Shown piece by piece: positions 16,044-23,040 of a DNA stretch of 24,249 nucleotides. The position numbers and the translations under genes were made by a program. Position 1 is the first letter of the stretch, and the number at the start of each line of letters is the position of its first letter. Origin of the DNA: Deltaproteobacteria bacterium (GTDB lineage: Bacteria > Desulfobacterota > Desulfobacteria > Desulfobacterales > ETH-SRB1); NCBI GenBank assembly GCA_019314185.1, contig JAFCZU010000145.1:1-24249 (forward strand), read 5' to 3'. The notes under the pieces were generated by a model, which saw only the letters and a program-made list of their open reading frames with translations, was not told where the DNA came from and did not search any database.

Positions 16044-16784
16044 AAAAGAATTTTTACTCTGCCGTTCAATATTATTATGGCTCTTAAATCATATGCAAAC
16101 AAACATATAATTATATCTCTTACACTTGCAGGTACACTTGTACTGATGGGTTATCTGTACAGGGTTCCGATAGCTGAAACAGCAGTTAAATCTTTTAATC
16201 TTTTTTCAGACAGAGAAAGAATCAGCACAATTATCGAATCTTTTGGAACCGGCGCGCCTCTAATGTTTATGCTGGTACAGTTATTTCAGGTGCTGTTAGC
16301 CCCTATTCCGGGTGAAGCTTCCGGCTTTATCGGCGGGTATTTGTTTGGAACAGCCCGGGGGTTTTTATATTCAAGCATTGCCCTTACAGCAGGGTCGTGG
16401 CTGAATTTTGTAATCGGCCGGTTTTTAGGGAAGCGTTATATCAGGAAACTGATACCGGCAGTTCATCTGACAAGATTTAACACTATCATTAAACGCCAGG
16501 GAATAATTGTTATTTTTCTTTTATTTATCTTCCCGGGTTTTCCAAAAGACTATCTTTGCTTATTTCTTGGATTAAGTGCCATTCCCGCTAAAGTATTTAT
16601 ATTGCTTGCCGCCACAGGACGCATGCCCGGGACATTTATGCTGAGTCTTCAGGGAGCATCGATTTCCGAGCAGAATTATCCGTTATTTGCACTCATTATC
16701 GGCACAAGTCTTATTATTGTCTTTTTCGCCTATCGGTATCGTGAATTTCTTTACCAATGGGTTGAAAGATTCAACAATAAATAA
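16038..16784 (+). CDS. VTT/DedA-like (TVP38/TMEM64 family) membrane protein
   Basis: Up to 248 aa, an inner-membrane protein with hydrophobic segments near residues 24-42, 72-92, 95-130, 152-180 and 212-232. The VTT core is visible as PIPGEASGFIGGYLFGTARG (about 91-110) with SWLNFVIGRFLGKRY after it and FPGFPKDYLCLFLGLSAIP further on. Relatives act in lipid scrambling or flipping and envelope stress, but the substrate here is unknown. The first ATG (16038) lies inside the palindromic repeat; an alternative ATG at 16077 (residue 14, MALKSYANKH) avoids it. Neither has a clear Shine-Dalgarno, and I find 16077 slightly more natural. The gene stands alone. Confidence 0.87.
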   Translation: MFKRIFTLPFNIIMALKSYANKHIIISLTLAGTLVLMGYLYRVPIAETAVKSFNLFSDRERISTIIESFGTGAPLMFMLVQLFQVLLAPIPGEASGFIGGYLFGTARGFLYSSIALTAGSWLNFVIGRFLGKRYIRKLIPAVHLTRFNTIIKRQGIIVIFLLFIFPGFPKDYLCLFLGLSAIPAKVFILLAATGRMPGTFMLSLQGASISEQNYPLFALIIGTSLIIVFFAYRYREFLYQWVERFNNK

Positions 16785-16786
16785 TG

Positions 16787-16905
16787 GTAACTACTCAGGT
16801 GGATAGGCTGAAGACTGAAGACTATCAGGAAAAAGCGCATTAAAAAGCCATCTTTAGTTCAGCCTTCAGTCTAAACAGCTTCAACCTGACTACGTGAGTA
16901 GTCAC
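16787..16905. repeat. Palindromic element right after the VTT gene
   Basis: GTAACTACTCAGGT (16787-16800) and the complement of GTGACTACTCACGT (16892-16905) form ends matching at 12 of 14. Inside, GGCTGAAGACTGAAG pairs loosely with CTTCAGTCTAAACAGCTTC. It begins 2 bp after the VTT stop, so it may also end that transcript. A CTGAAGA heptamer pair lies at 16808-16821. Confidence 0.5.
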
Positions 16906-16959
16906 AAATAATGTTTTTTGGGCAATTGACGGTTGCTTGGAATAATGATAATTAAATCA

Positions 16960-17061
16960 GAGGTTAGAGGTCGGAGCAAGGATTTATGATTGTCGATTGA
17001 AAAGATAGAACGAATCCCGCCAGGCGGGACATCAATCATAAATCAAACAATCAACAATCAT
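16960..17061. repeat. Cluster of short heptamer-period repeats
   Basis: GAGGTTA/GAGGTCG (16960-16973), GATTGTC/GATTGAA (16988-17001) and CAATCAA/CAATCAT (17048-17061) are all two-unit repeats with 7-bp period. Part of the last resembles the complement of the middle one, so the stretch can also fold. Nothing else is visible in this 180-bp spacer. Confidence 0.4.
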
Positions 17062-17088
17062 AAATCCAATTATGGTGAGACTTGAATA

Positions 17089-18174
17089 ATGTTAAGTGCC
17101 GTAGAAAAAAAAATAGCATTCTGGGGTGTAAGGGAAGAAATCAGCCATTCATGCAGATTAAGGCGCTCTTATTATGAGCTTTTAAGGGATGAGCTTGATC
17201 AATTCCTGCTTAAGTATGCCCTTATTGATTCATATAATAATTTTCTTGCAAAAAAACTACCTTATCCTTTTGTAGAAAAAAGGGAGCTGAAGCCCAGGGC
17301 TCTCATTCCTGACCTGGAATATGGAACTCAGAATGCCTTTCTGGTAATTTTTATTGAAGATACAATTCCAACTTCTCACAAGAAATACATAAGATTCTTT
17401 GATGTTAACAAGACAATAAGAAACAACCTTCTTACTTCAAAGAGTCTGACACTTTCAAGTAAATTTGACAGAAATCAGAAATATCTGGATTCAATCCATT
17501 TCTCTAATTTTTTAAGTGCGCTGCTCCCAGTTGATTATGCCCTTCTTATTCAAAGAGATCCTGGGTGCAAAACAAAGGACCGATACGATCTTTCACATTT
17601 TCATGTGCGAATCGACTGGCCCATTGCAGAAGCAGCCGAAGATCTGGCCCAAAACCTTCGCTACATATCAAAAGATCTTTATGAAAAAGGGGATAAATAC
17701 GCAGAAGATGTTCAGAAAAAATTCTTTGGTTATTACGGCCTTCCTGTAATGTCGGGAGGAAGGAGAACCGCAGCTATTGTGGCTGCCCAGTATTTGAAAA
17801 GAATTTCGTGTATCTCGACTGTATATGTCGGAAGCAGTGAATCACGAGCGCTTATACGTATTTCAGAAAGAGGAACATCTAAGTATGTTCTGATGAAATT
17901 TACAAACATGGAGATAAACCAAATTGCAGAAGAAAATAATATTGCTCTTCAGACTTTTAAAAGAAAGTATGTAGTTGCTCGCAAAAAGAATGAGAACATC
18001 TGTATTTTTCAGACCGCATATTCCTTTACAACACATTCCAGACCGCCTGATGACGGCAAGCTGCGGGAAATCAATCCCGACCATTACTGGCTGACAGTTG
18101 GCGGGCAGTATATTCTTCCAAAACCGGAGGCTTGGAAATATGCTCCTATTTCTTTAAATGCAATTTATTCATAA
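17089..18174 (+). CDS. Conserved-looking protein of unknown function (361 aa)
   Basis: I do not recognise this family. The product is soluble, with no signal peptide or membrane segment. It has an N-terminal basic part with SCRLRRSYYELLRDELDQFL (20-39), a middle part with HFHVRIDWPIAEAAEDLAQ and a glycine stretch GYYGLPVMSGGRRTAA. A segment MEINQIAEENNIALQTFKRK (about 281-300) could be a helix-turn-helix, although the rest does not look like a standard regulator. Codon use resembles the neighbours. A GGTGAG about 10 nt before the ATG supports the start. It stands alone, followed by a nine-unit heptamer repeat, and shares no operon that would hint at function. Confidence 0.75.
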   Translation: MLSAVEKKIAFWGVREEISHSCRLRRSYYELLRDELDQFLLKYALIDSYNNFLAKKLPYPFVEKRELKPRALIPDLEYGTQNAFLVIFIEDTIPTSHKKYIRFFDVNKTIRNNLLTSKSLTLSSKFDRNQKYLDSIHFSNFLSALLPVDYALLIQRDPGCKTKDRYDLSHFHVRIDWPIAEAAEDLAQNLRYISKDLYEKGDKYAEDVQKKFFGYYGLPVMSGGRRTAAIVAAQYLKRISCISTVYVGSSESRALIRISERGTSKYVLMKFTNMEINQIAEENNIALQTFKRKYVVARKKNENICIFQTAYSFTTHSRPPDDGKLREINPDHYWLTVGGQYILPKPEAWKYAPISLNAIYS

Positions 18175-18184
18175 CTGCTCACGG

Positions 18185-18247
<63 letters not shown>

Positions 18248-18312
18248 TCGTGATGAGAAAAACGACTTTTTATGATGCCATCAAATTTCCAATTTCAACG
18301 TTCCGTGAACGT

Positions 18313-18771
18313 TTACTCAATCGCCTTCATCATTGCTATTTCATCACAGTCAGGAAACTTAACGCACAGCAGGCAATCTCCCCAGATCTTAAGGGGAAGT
18401 TTTGATCTGTCAATACGCACAAAGCCGTATTTTTCAAAAAATTTCGGCCGGTAGGTAAGGGCAAAGATTCTTTTTATATTAAATGATTTTGCTTCAGAAA
18501 GAGCCTCTTCTAAAAGCCTTGATCCGATTTTTCTACCTAAGTAATCGGGATGTACCGCCAATGACCGTATTTCTGCAAGGTCCTCCCAGCAAAACTGCAA
18601 GGCACAACAACCTATAGCTTTATCTTTCTTATCATCCACAAACACCGAAAAATCTCTTAGATGGTCGTAAAGCTCGGTCAGCGGACGGGGAAGGAGCTCA
18701 CCTTTATTGCCGTATTCCTGAAGGAGCCAGTGTATTGCTTTTATGTCTTTTATTCTTGCTTTTCGAACCAT
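18313..18771 (-). CDS. GNAT acetyltransferase, short ArgA-like (N-acetylglutamate synthase type)
   Basis: The 152-aa product is a single GNAT domain using acetyl-CoA. The block EIRSLAVHPDYLGRKIGSRL contains the acetyl-CoA loop (GRKIGSR). The family-specific stretches LLPRPLTELYDHLRDF, CALQFCWEDLAEIRSLAV and the end KLPLKIWGDCLLCVKFPDCDE match short stand-alone N-acetylglutamate synthases for arginine synthesis. No other arg gene is near, so that substrate is inference. I place the start at the ATG at 18771 (MVRKARIKD, with GAGG upstream); a TTG at 18789 would add six residues. It lies 76 bp downstream of the response regulator on the same strand. Confidence 0.85.
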   Translation of the reverse strand: MVRKARIKDIKAIHWLLQEYGNKGELLPRPLTELYDHLRDFSVFVDDKKDKAIGCCALQFCWEDLAEIRSLAVHPDYLGRKIGSRLLEEALSEAKSFNIKRIFALTYRPKFFEKYGFVRIDRSKLPLKIWGDCLLCVKFPDCDEIAMMKAIE

Positions 18772-18847
18772 AATATATCCATACCTCAATTGAGAAAAAA
18801 GCTCAACTTGTTAATGTCATAGATTTGTAATTGCTCAGATTGTTAGC

Positions 18848-19609
18848 CTATCTACTTTTCCCTGACCTCTGATCTTTGTGAACAGGTTCAAACACGTATC
18901 CAACCGATCGAAGGCTTTTGAAGTAGGCAGGTTCTTTAGGGTTGTCTTCAAAATATTTTCGAAAACGCACAATAAAATTGTCAATTGTTCGGGATGTGGT
19001 ATCCCTTGAATATCCCCATCCTCTTTCCAGAAGCTCGCTCCTGGAAAGAGGTTTTCCTTGATTTACAATAAACAACTTTAAAAGCTTGACTTCCTGTTCG
19101 GTCAATATAACCTTGCCACATTTGCAATATGCAGTTGAGGTGTCGAAATCTATCCGGTTGTTGCCAAATATATAGGAAGATGATGTTGACGTATAATCGA
19201 CTCCGTTTAAATCTACTTTTTCATTATGCCAGGAACTTCTGACTAAAAGTCGTTCCACACGCAGTAAAAACTCTTCAAGATTAAAAGGTTTTGAGAGGTA
19301 ATCATCTACACCATAAGAAAAGCCTTTTATTCTATCATCTGGAGCTCCCTTGGCCGATAAAATCAGAACAGGTATACGTTCATCTTCGAGACGGATATTT
19401 CTCAGAACAGACAATCCATCAATACCAGGCAGCATAATATCCAGAACAATCAGGTTGGGTTGCCACTTTTTCCATTTTTTTATACCCGAAATGCCGTCTG
19501 AAGCTATCGTTACATCATACCCCTGAAGAGACAGGTTTAATTTCAAACCTTCTGCAATATGCATTTCATCCTCTATGACAAGAATACGTTTTTTACATGA
19601 ATTCATCAT
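18848..19609 (-). CDS. OmpR/PhoB-family response regulator
   Basis: The 253-aa product is a two-domain transcription factor. The receiver domain (7-122) has the acidic pair in VIEDE, phospho-acceptor Asp57 in VLDIMLPGIDG, Ser85 and Lys107 in LSKPF. A linker of about 30 residues (WHNEKVDLNGVDY region) leads to a winged-helix DNA-binding domain (about 155-248) with LTEQEVKLLKLF, SRSELLERGWGY, the recognition helix region SRTIDNFIVRFRKYF and the final SVGYVFEP. It follows the histidine kinase by 61 bp and is surely its partner. OmpR-type regulators bind direct repeats with about 11-bp spacing, and such a repeat lies just upstream of the kinase gene (20668-20689). Confidence 0.95.
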   Translation of the reverse strand: MMNSCKKRILVIEDEMHIAEGLKLNLSLQGYDVTIASDGISGIKKWKKWQPNLIVLDIMLPGIDGLSVLRNIRLEDERIPVLILSAKGAPDDRIKGFSYGVDDYLSKPFNLEEFLLRVERLLVRSSWHNEKVDLNGVDYTSTSSSYIFGNNRIDFDTSTAYCKCGKVILTEQEVKLLKLFIVNQGKPLSRSELLERGWGYSRDTTSRTIDNFIVRFRKYFEDNPKEPAYFKSLRSVGYVFEPVHKDQRSGKSR

Positions 19610-19670
19610 AAATAATACTTTGCACGGCTATAAACTTCGTGGTGAAAAAATAAACATATCACAGTATATA

Positions 19671-20648
19671 TTATCCCAGATAAGGTAAAATGATACTGAA
19701 AGTTGATCCCTTTCCGATTCCCATGCTTTTAGCAATCACCTTCCCTTTGTGAATACGCACAATGTTTCGTACCAGATACAGGCCAAAACCGCTGCCCATG
19801 GCTGACATATTATTTAATTGCCCGACCTGGTAAAACTTTCTAAAAATCTTTTTGATTTCAGCTTTTTCAAGCCCTATACCATTATCTGTAAAAATTATAT
19901 ATAATTCATGCTTTTTTATCTCAAATGAAATATCAATACGCGGCTTATCAGATTCATTATATTTAACAGCATTAGTCAGCAGGTTCATTAACAACATTTC
20001 AAATAATGACTGATTAATATAATATAAAATAGAGCCGCTGGAATGATTTTGTATATTGAATTCACAATTTTTGAAAAGATGGATATTGTTTTTAATAAAT
20101 TGCTCAACAGTTTGAACAAGATCGGATATTACAAATTCTCCTCCATAATTTCTGCTTTCAATTCTTGCAAGATTTAAAACACGGTTGATATTGTCAGACA
20201 GTCTGTTTACATCCTGAATCATGTAACCGATATATTTTAACCGGTCATTTCTGGAAAGCTCATGCTTTTTAAATGTTTCAAGATATAGCTTCAATGAAGT
20301 TACAGGTGTTTTTAACTCATGAGTAAAACTGTCGATAAAATTACGTTGCATTCGATAGAGTCGAACAGTTTTTTGATAGTATACAAAAATAATAAATATC
20401 CCCATCAAAATGATGCCGACAAGTATCGAAAGAATTAATATAACCATCCATGCCTGAGGTTCAAGAACCTGGCCAGAATCGAGATTTAATTCAGCGACAA
20501 GCTTTTTAAGACCGACGCTAACCTCTATATACCAGTAAATATACAGGAATAATGACATAGCGAGAGCTGCTATGGAAAAAATCAAAATAAGAATGGGATG
20601 AAAAAAACGCTTTAATTCATTCATATAACACCTGATGTAACCGTTCAC
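19671..20648 (-). CDS. Two-component sensor histidine kinase
   Basis: The 325-aa product has two transmembrane segments (about 18-40 and 67-90) with only about 27 residues between them, so it has almost no periplasmic sensor. It probably senses a membrane cue, an accessory protein or an internal signal. The HisKA helix carries phospho-accepting His110 in FIDSFTHELKTPVTSLK. The catalytic domain has the N box MNLLTNAVKYN (Asn226), G1 FTDNGIGL (Asp255) and G2 MGSGFGLYLV, all intact. There is no PAS or HAMP domain I can see. It is the first gene of the kinase-regulator pair, possibly autoregulated through the repeat upstream. Stimulus and targets are unknown. Confidence 0.95.
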   Translation of the reverse strand: MNGYIRCYMNELKRFFHPILILIFSIAALAMSLFLYIYWYIEVSVGLKKLVAELNLDSGQVLEPQAWMVILILSILVGIILMGIFIIFVYYQKTVRLYRMQRNFIDSFTHELKTPVTSLKLYLETFKKHELSRNDRLKYIGYMIQDVNRLSDNINRVLNLARIESRNYGGEFVISDLVQTVEQFIKNNIHLFKNCEFNIQNHSSGSILYYINQSLFEMLLMNLLTNAVKYNESDKPRIDISFEIKKHELYIIFTDNGIGLEKAEIKKIFRKFYQVGQLNNMSAMGSGFGLYLVRNIVRIHKGKVIAKSMGIGKGSTFSIILPYLG

Positions 20649-20667
20649 GGTTGTCGGTTCACAGTTT

Positions 20668-20689
20668 TTTTGTAAAACTTTTGTAAAAT
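20668..20689. promoter_or_regulatory. Candidate response-regulator operator (two 11-bp direct repeats)
   Basis: TTTTGTAAAAC (20668-20678) and TTTTGTAAAAT (20679-20689) are direct repeats with exactly 11-bp spacing, one DNA turn, the layout bound by tandem OmpR/PhoB dimers. They end 20 bp upstream of the kinase start codon. Repressing or autoregulatory binding by the adjacent regulator is inference; AT-rich chance repetition is the alternative. Confidence 0.45.
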
Positions 20690-20753
20690 AGAAAAAGAAT
20701 CCTGTTATTAATAAGTATTTTCCATTAGAATAATAGGTTCAAGAATTAAGAAA

Positions 20754-21047
20754 CTCAAGTTTCGCACCCTTGATCTCTATCAATATCAAGACGGTAAGGG
20801 TTGAAAATAACATTTTTACAGCGGAATCATTTGCTTATATTTTGTAAGCAGCAACCTGTGCGGCACACATTACGATCAGGCGCAAATGAGATATAACATA
20901 TTGAATTTAACAGTGTATTAAGCATCAATCTTATATTAATTGATTGGCGCCGTTGTAAAAAGCACAGGCAGTATATTTCGCCTTAAAATTTATTTTTAGC
21001 CCTTGCCGTCTAACACTTTGGCTAAATTAAAGGGTGCGAAACTTGAG
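20754..21047. mobile_element. MITE family A, copy 3 (294 bp, TSD TAAGAAA), longest copy
   Basis: Terminal inverted repeats CTCAAGTTTCGCACCC (20754-20769 and 21032-21047) bound the element, with perfect 7-bp duplications TAAGAAA (20747-20753 and 21048-21054). This copy contains every interior segment found in copies 1 and 2, so it is closest to the parent element. It encodes no transposase. It lies between the divergent kinase gene and the 626-aa gene, whose start is 55 bp from the element, so it may have displaced or supplied promoters of either. Confidence 0.9.
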
Positions 21048-21102
21048 TAAGAAACTTCTAAAAAAAATCATATTTTTTACTACAGAGAGTTAAAAAAAAA
21101 TT

Positions 21103-22983
21103 ATGCAAAACTATTACCACACATTTCATATTCCGGTTATGGGCACCGGACACTCTGTTGACACTCCTATCCGTATTGCGCCTTTAGGCATAACATCCGT
21201 AATTTCCCTTGTCGATGATATTTTGCTTGAAAAAATTCGGGAATATTACTGTGAAAAGTTTTGCCTGCCCTATTCCAAAATACAGAGAAATGTCTTTGAC
21301 GGCAGAGCAAAACGAATTACGGCCTATCTTAATATGATACACGAAATCGTTCAGATTAAAATGGAGAATATTAGGAAACAACCTTTTTTCGAAAAAAACG
21401 ACAAAAGTAAATATTTTAATCTTCTGCCTGACAAAGCTTCACTGAAAATAAAATACAACAAGTTTATCAAGATGGATGCCGGACCTGCGAGAGACACAAT
21501 GGCAAAGGAGCTGACAAACAAAATGCTGCCCGGCTCTATTGACGTCAATATCATGGTCAAGCTTGACCGCATCCATTATGATAAAAATGGCAATCCTCTT
21601 GATGATGAATTCAGCGATGCAAAAGCAGCCCTTAGAGGGTACGCTAACAGTAACTTTAGTTCAGGAATTGTATTTTCAGCCGGAATCAATCAACGCTTAT
21701 TCAATTATATGACCCGGTTTAAAGATTTTTACAGGGATAAGACAAACAATATAAAAAAGAAAATAATTCTTAAGGTAAGTGATTTCCGTTCAGCGCTTAT
21801 TCAGGGGAGGTTTCTTGCCAAAAAAGGTCTGGAAGTATATGAATTTCGTATTGAATCCGGTCTTAATTGCGGCGGACATGCCTTTGCCTCAAACGGCATT
21901 TTACTTCCAAGTCTTTTAAAAGAATTTAAGGAAAAGCGTGAGAGCCTGCCGGCTATGTTTCAACCGCTGGTGCAAAAATATTACAAGAAAATGAGCTTGG
22001 AATATCCTGAATCGGCATTGACGAGCCGTCCTCTTATAACTATTCAGGGGGGAATCGGCAACCATGGAGAAGTGCTCAGACTCATGGAAATATACAATAT
22101 GGATCTCACAGGATGGGCATCTCCTTTTCTGCTTGTGCCGGAAGCCACATGTGTGGATGACTCTACACGCACGCTTTTAAAACAGGCCGGAGAAAAAGAA
22201 CTTTATCTGAGCGACATATCTCCCATTGGAATCCCTTTTAATAATATTCGCAATTCAGGATCTGAAATCTGGACAAAAAAACAGGCGGCAGAAGCTAAGC
22301 ACGGGTCTCCGTGTTCCAAGGGCTTTCTTGTATCTAATACCGAGTTTTCCGAACTGCCTATTTGTCTTGCTTCAAGGGAATATCAAAAAAAGAAACTGAA
22401 GGAAATAAATAATACAGAACTTTCATCCAATGAAAAAGAAAGGCTTTGCCAGGCAGTTATGAGAAAAACATGTATCTGCGACCATCTGGGAAACGGAGCC
22501 TTAATCACTCTTGGAATAGCCGAAGAAAAGAACTCTCCTCAGTCAATATGTCCGGGCCCAAATATCGCCTGGTTTAACAAATTATACACACTTCAGGAAA
22601 TGGTTGATCATATATACGGAAGATGCCCATCCCTTGTTTCATCCAGTCGTCCCCATATGTTTGCTAATGAAATAGTAATGTATGTGGACTATTTTGAAAA
22701 ACTTGTATGCAATAGCGTTTACACCCTTAGTGAAATCAAAACTCTTCAGGAATTCAAAAAAAATCTTGAAGAAGGCATGGAGCTTTGTCTGGAAATTGCC
22801 AAAAAACAGCCATATCCAGACGAAAACCTTGACTCAATTCCTGTCTGTGTTAAAAAACAAAGGAAGCGCCTGAGATCTACTTGTGCTCTTTTTGAAAACA
22901 ACACTGAGATCAAACCACAAAAACATGGAAGCACTACTCCGGCATACATATTATCTGAATGCATGAATGATAAAACACCGTGA
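21103..22983 (+). CDS. Unrecognised 626-aa protein, TIM-barrel-like with Cys-rich C-terminal half
   Basis: I cannot give a named function. The soluble product starts with FHIPVMGTGHSVDTPIRIAP and LGITSVISLVDD. Its middle has IESGLNCGGHAFASNG (250-265), then ITIQGGIGNHGEVLRLMEIY (313-331) and GWASPFLLVPEAT (337-349). The last two look like the phosphate-gripping end of a (beta/alpha)8 barrel as in IMP dehydrogenase or nitronate monooxygenase. The C-terminal part holds cysteines 404 (GSPCSKG), 421 (PICLASREY), 457 and 459 (TCICDHLG) and 483 (SICPGPN), a spacing suited to an Fe-S or metal site. GAGAG precedes the ATG at 21103. A glycosyltransferase gene follows after 57 bp on the same strand, so they probably work together, perhaps on a sugar compound. 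Barrel and cluster are both inference. Confidence 0.7.
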   Translation: MQNYYHTFHIPVMGTGHSVDTPIRIAPLGITSVISLVDDILLEKIREYYCEKFCLPYSKIQRNVFDGRAKRITAYLNMIHEIVQIKMENIRKQPFFEKNDKSKYFNLLPDKASLKIKYNKFIKMDAGPARDTMAKELTNKMLPGSIDVNIMVKLDRIHYDKNGNPLDDEFSDAKAALRGYANSNFSSGIVFSAGINQRLFNYMTRFKDFYRDKTNNIKKKIILKVSDFRSALIQGRFLAKKGLEVYEFRIESGLNCGGHAFASNGILLPSLLKEFKEKRESLPAMFQPLVQKYYKKMSLEYPESALTSRPLITIQGGIGNHGEVLRLMEIYNMDLTGWASPFLLVPEATCVDDSTRTLLKQAGEKELYLSDISPIGIPFNNIRNSGSEIWTKKQAAEAKHGSPCSKGFLVSNTEFSELPICLASREYQKKKLKEINNTELSSNEKERLCQAVMRKTCICDHLGNGALITLGIAEEKNSPQSICPGPNIAWFNKLYTLQEMVDHIYGRCPSLVSSSRPHMFANEIVMYVDYFEKLVCNSVYTLSEIKTLQEFKKNLEEGMELCLEIAKKQPYPDENLDSIPVCVKKQRKRLRSTCALFENNTEIKPQKHGSTTPAYILSECMNDKTP

Positions 22984-23040
22984 TAGGTCAAATCGAATGT
23001 TTTTTGGTGCGTAAAACACACCCTGCTGAACTCCTGAACC

